DNA of 6,322 bases from Candidatus Segetimicrobium genomatis (lineage in GTDB: Bacteria > Sysuimicrobiota > Sysuimicrobiia > Sysuimicrobiales > Segetimicrobiaceae). The notes under the pieces are model-generated. The model saw only the letters and a list, made by a program, of their open reading frames with translations. It did no database searches and was not told where the DNA came from. Position 1 is the first letter of the stretch, and each line of letters opens with the position of its first letter. The translations under genes were made by a program, and so were the position numbers. The stretch is taken from contig VBAN01000210.1 in NCBI GenBank assembly GCA_005882445.1, forward strand, positions 1-6,322. The letters run 5' to 3'. This document shows positions 6,137 through 6,322 of this stretch, one piece after another.

Positions 6137-6322
6137 GGGATCTTCCTCACCCTGGAAGGGCCTGAGGGCGCGGGAAAGACCACCCAAGCCAGGCTCGTCG
6201 CCGAGGACTTCCGCGGGCGCGGCCTCGATGTGCTGGAGGCTCGCGAGCCGGGGGGGACCCCGATCGGGGAGCAGATCCGGGCACTCCTGCTCGATGCCCG
6301 CCACCGGGAGATGGCGGCGCGC
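6137..6322 (+). CDS. tmk: Thymidylate kinase (dTMP kinase), 5' part; 3' end beyond window, start unresolved
   Basis: The frame from 6137 encodes GIFLTLEGPEGAGKTTQ, with the P-loop GPEGAGKT and the following Thr, then EAREPGGTPIGEQIRALLLD, the REPGGT/IR...LLL signature of Tmk, which phosphorylates dTMP to dTDP for dTTP synthesis. These 62 codons reach the right edge, so about 140-150 residues of a typical 205-215-residue enzyme lie outside. The frame is open from 6056, but there is no ATG, GTG or TTG between there and the P-loop; ATC (6095 or 6140) are the only near-cognates well placed. The purine tract GGGGAGG (6077-6083) could be its Shine-Dalgarno. Coordinates begin where homology is clear; the true start is probably 6090-6137. 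It directly follows the R3H ATPase, likely in one transcript. Confidence 0.85.

Noticed and set aside
1..6322. CRISPR array, tRNA, rRNA, insertion sequence or phage genes
   Set aside because: No spaced direct repeats, no tRNA-like cloverleaf or CCA end, no transposase/integrase motifs or terminal repeats seen on either strand.

Overview
The window is a compact, high-GC bacterial chromosomal segment of ordinary cellular genes. I see no mobile elements, CRISPR repeats, tRNA or rRNA. Layout: a leftward, edge-truncated gene (1-512); a divergent intergenic gap; five rightward genes (591 to the right edge). The rightward genes are a geranylgeranyl-reductase-family flavoprotein, a bacterial endonuclease Q (EndoQ), an RlmI-like 23S rRNA methyltransferase, a Ycf45/SpoIIIAA-like ATPase with a C-terminal R3H domain, and the first part of thymidylate kinase (tmk).

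The organism is most likely a GC-rich, deep-branching bacterium of the Firmicutes / Armatimonadota / Chloroflexi-like part of the tree, probably an uncultured lineage. This is an inference from three things: the R3H-ATPase next to tmk, a bacterial EndoQ, and TATAAT-like promoter elements in a GC-rich background. I cannot assign a phylum from the sequence alone.

Region by region: 1-512 (minus) encodes the exported N-terminal part of an alpha/beta-hydrolase-like protein. Positions 513-590 are the divergent spacer. Positions 591-1823 and 1863-3107 are 39 nt apart and may be co-transcribed. Positions 3108-3268 are a non-coding spacer with an 11-bp perfect inverted repeat just before the methyltransferase start. 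Positions 4433-4542 hold a tandem -10-like promoter, then a terminator-like hairpin with a T-rich tail, then a good Shine-Dalgarno, which is the layout of an attenuated leader. The R3H ATPase (4543-6069) runs directly into tmk, which has no canonical start codon in its frame.

Functionally the right half is nucleic-acid housekeeping: repair of deaminated DNA, rRNA methylation, a nucleic-acid-binding ATPase and dTTP synthesis. The left half is isoprenoid/lipid or quinone modification and an envelope hydrolase. The most interesting points are the EndoQ C-terminus, which ends in a pentapeptide resembling a bacterial sliding-clamp-binding motif; the apparent attenuator in front of the R3H ATPase; the missing SAM-ribose acidic residue in the methyltransferase; and the tmk start problem.
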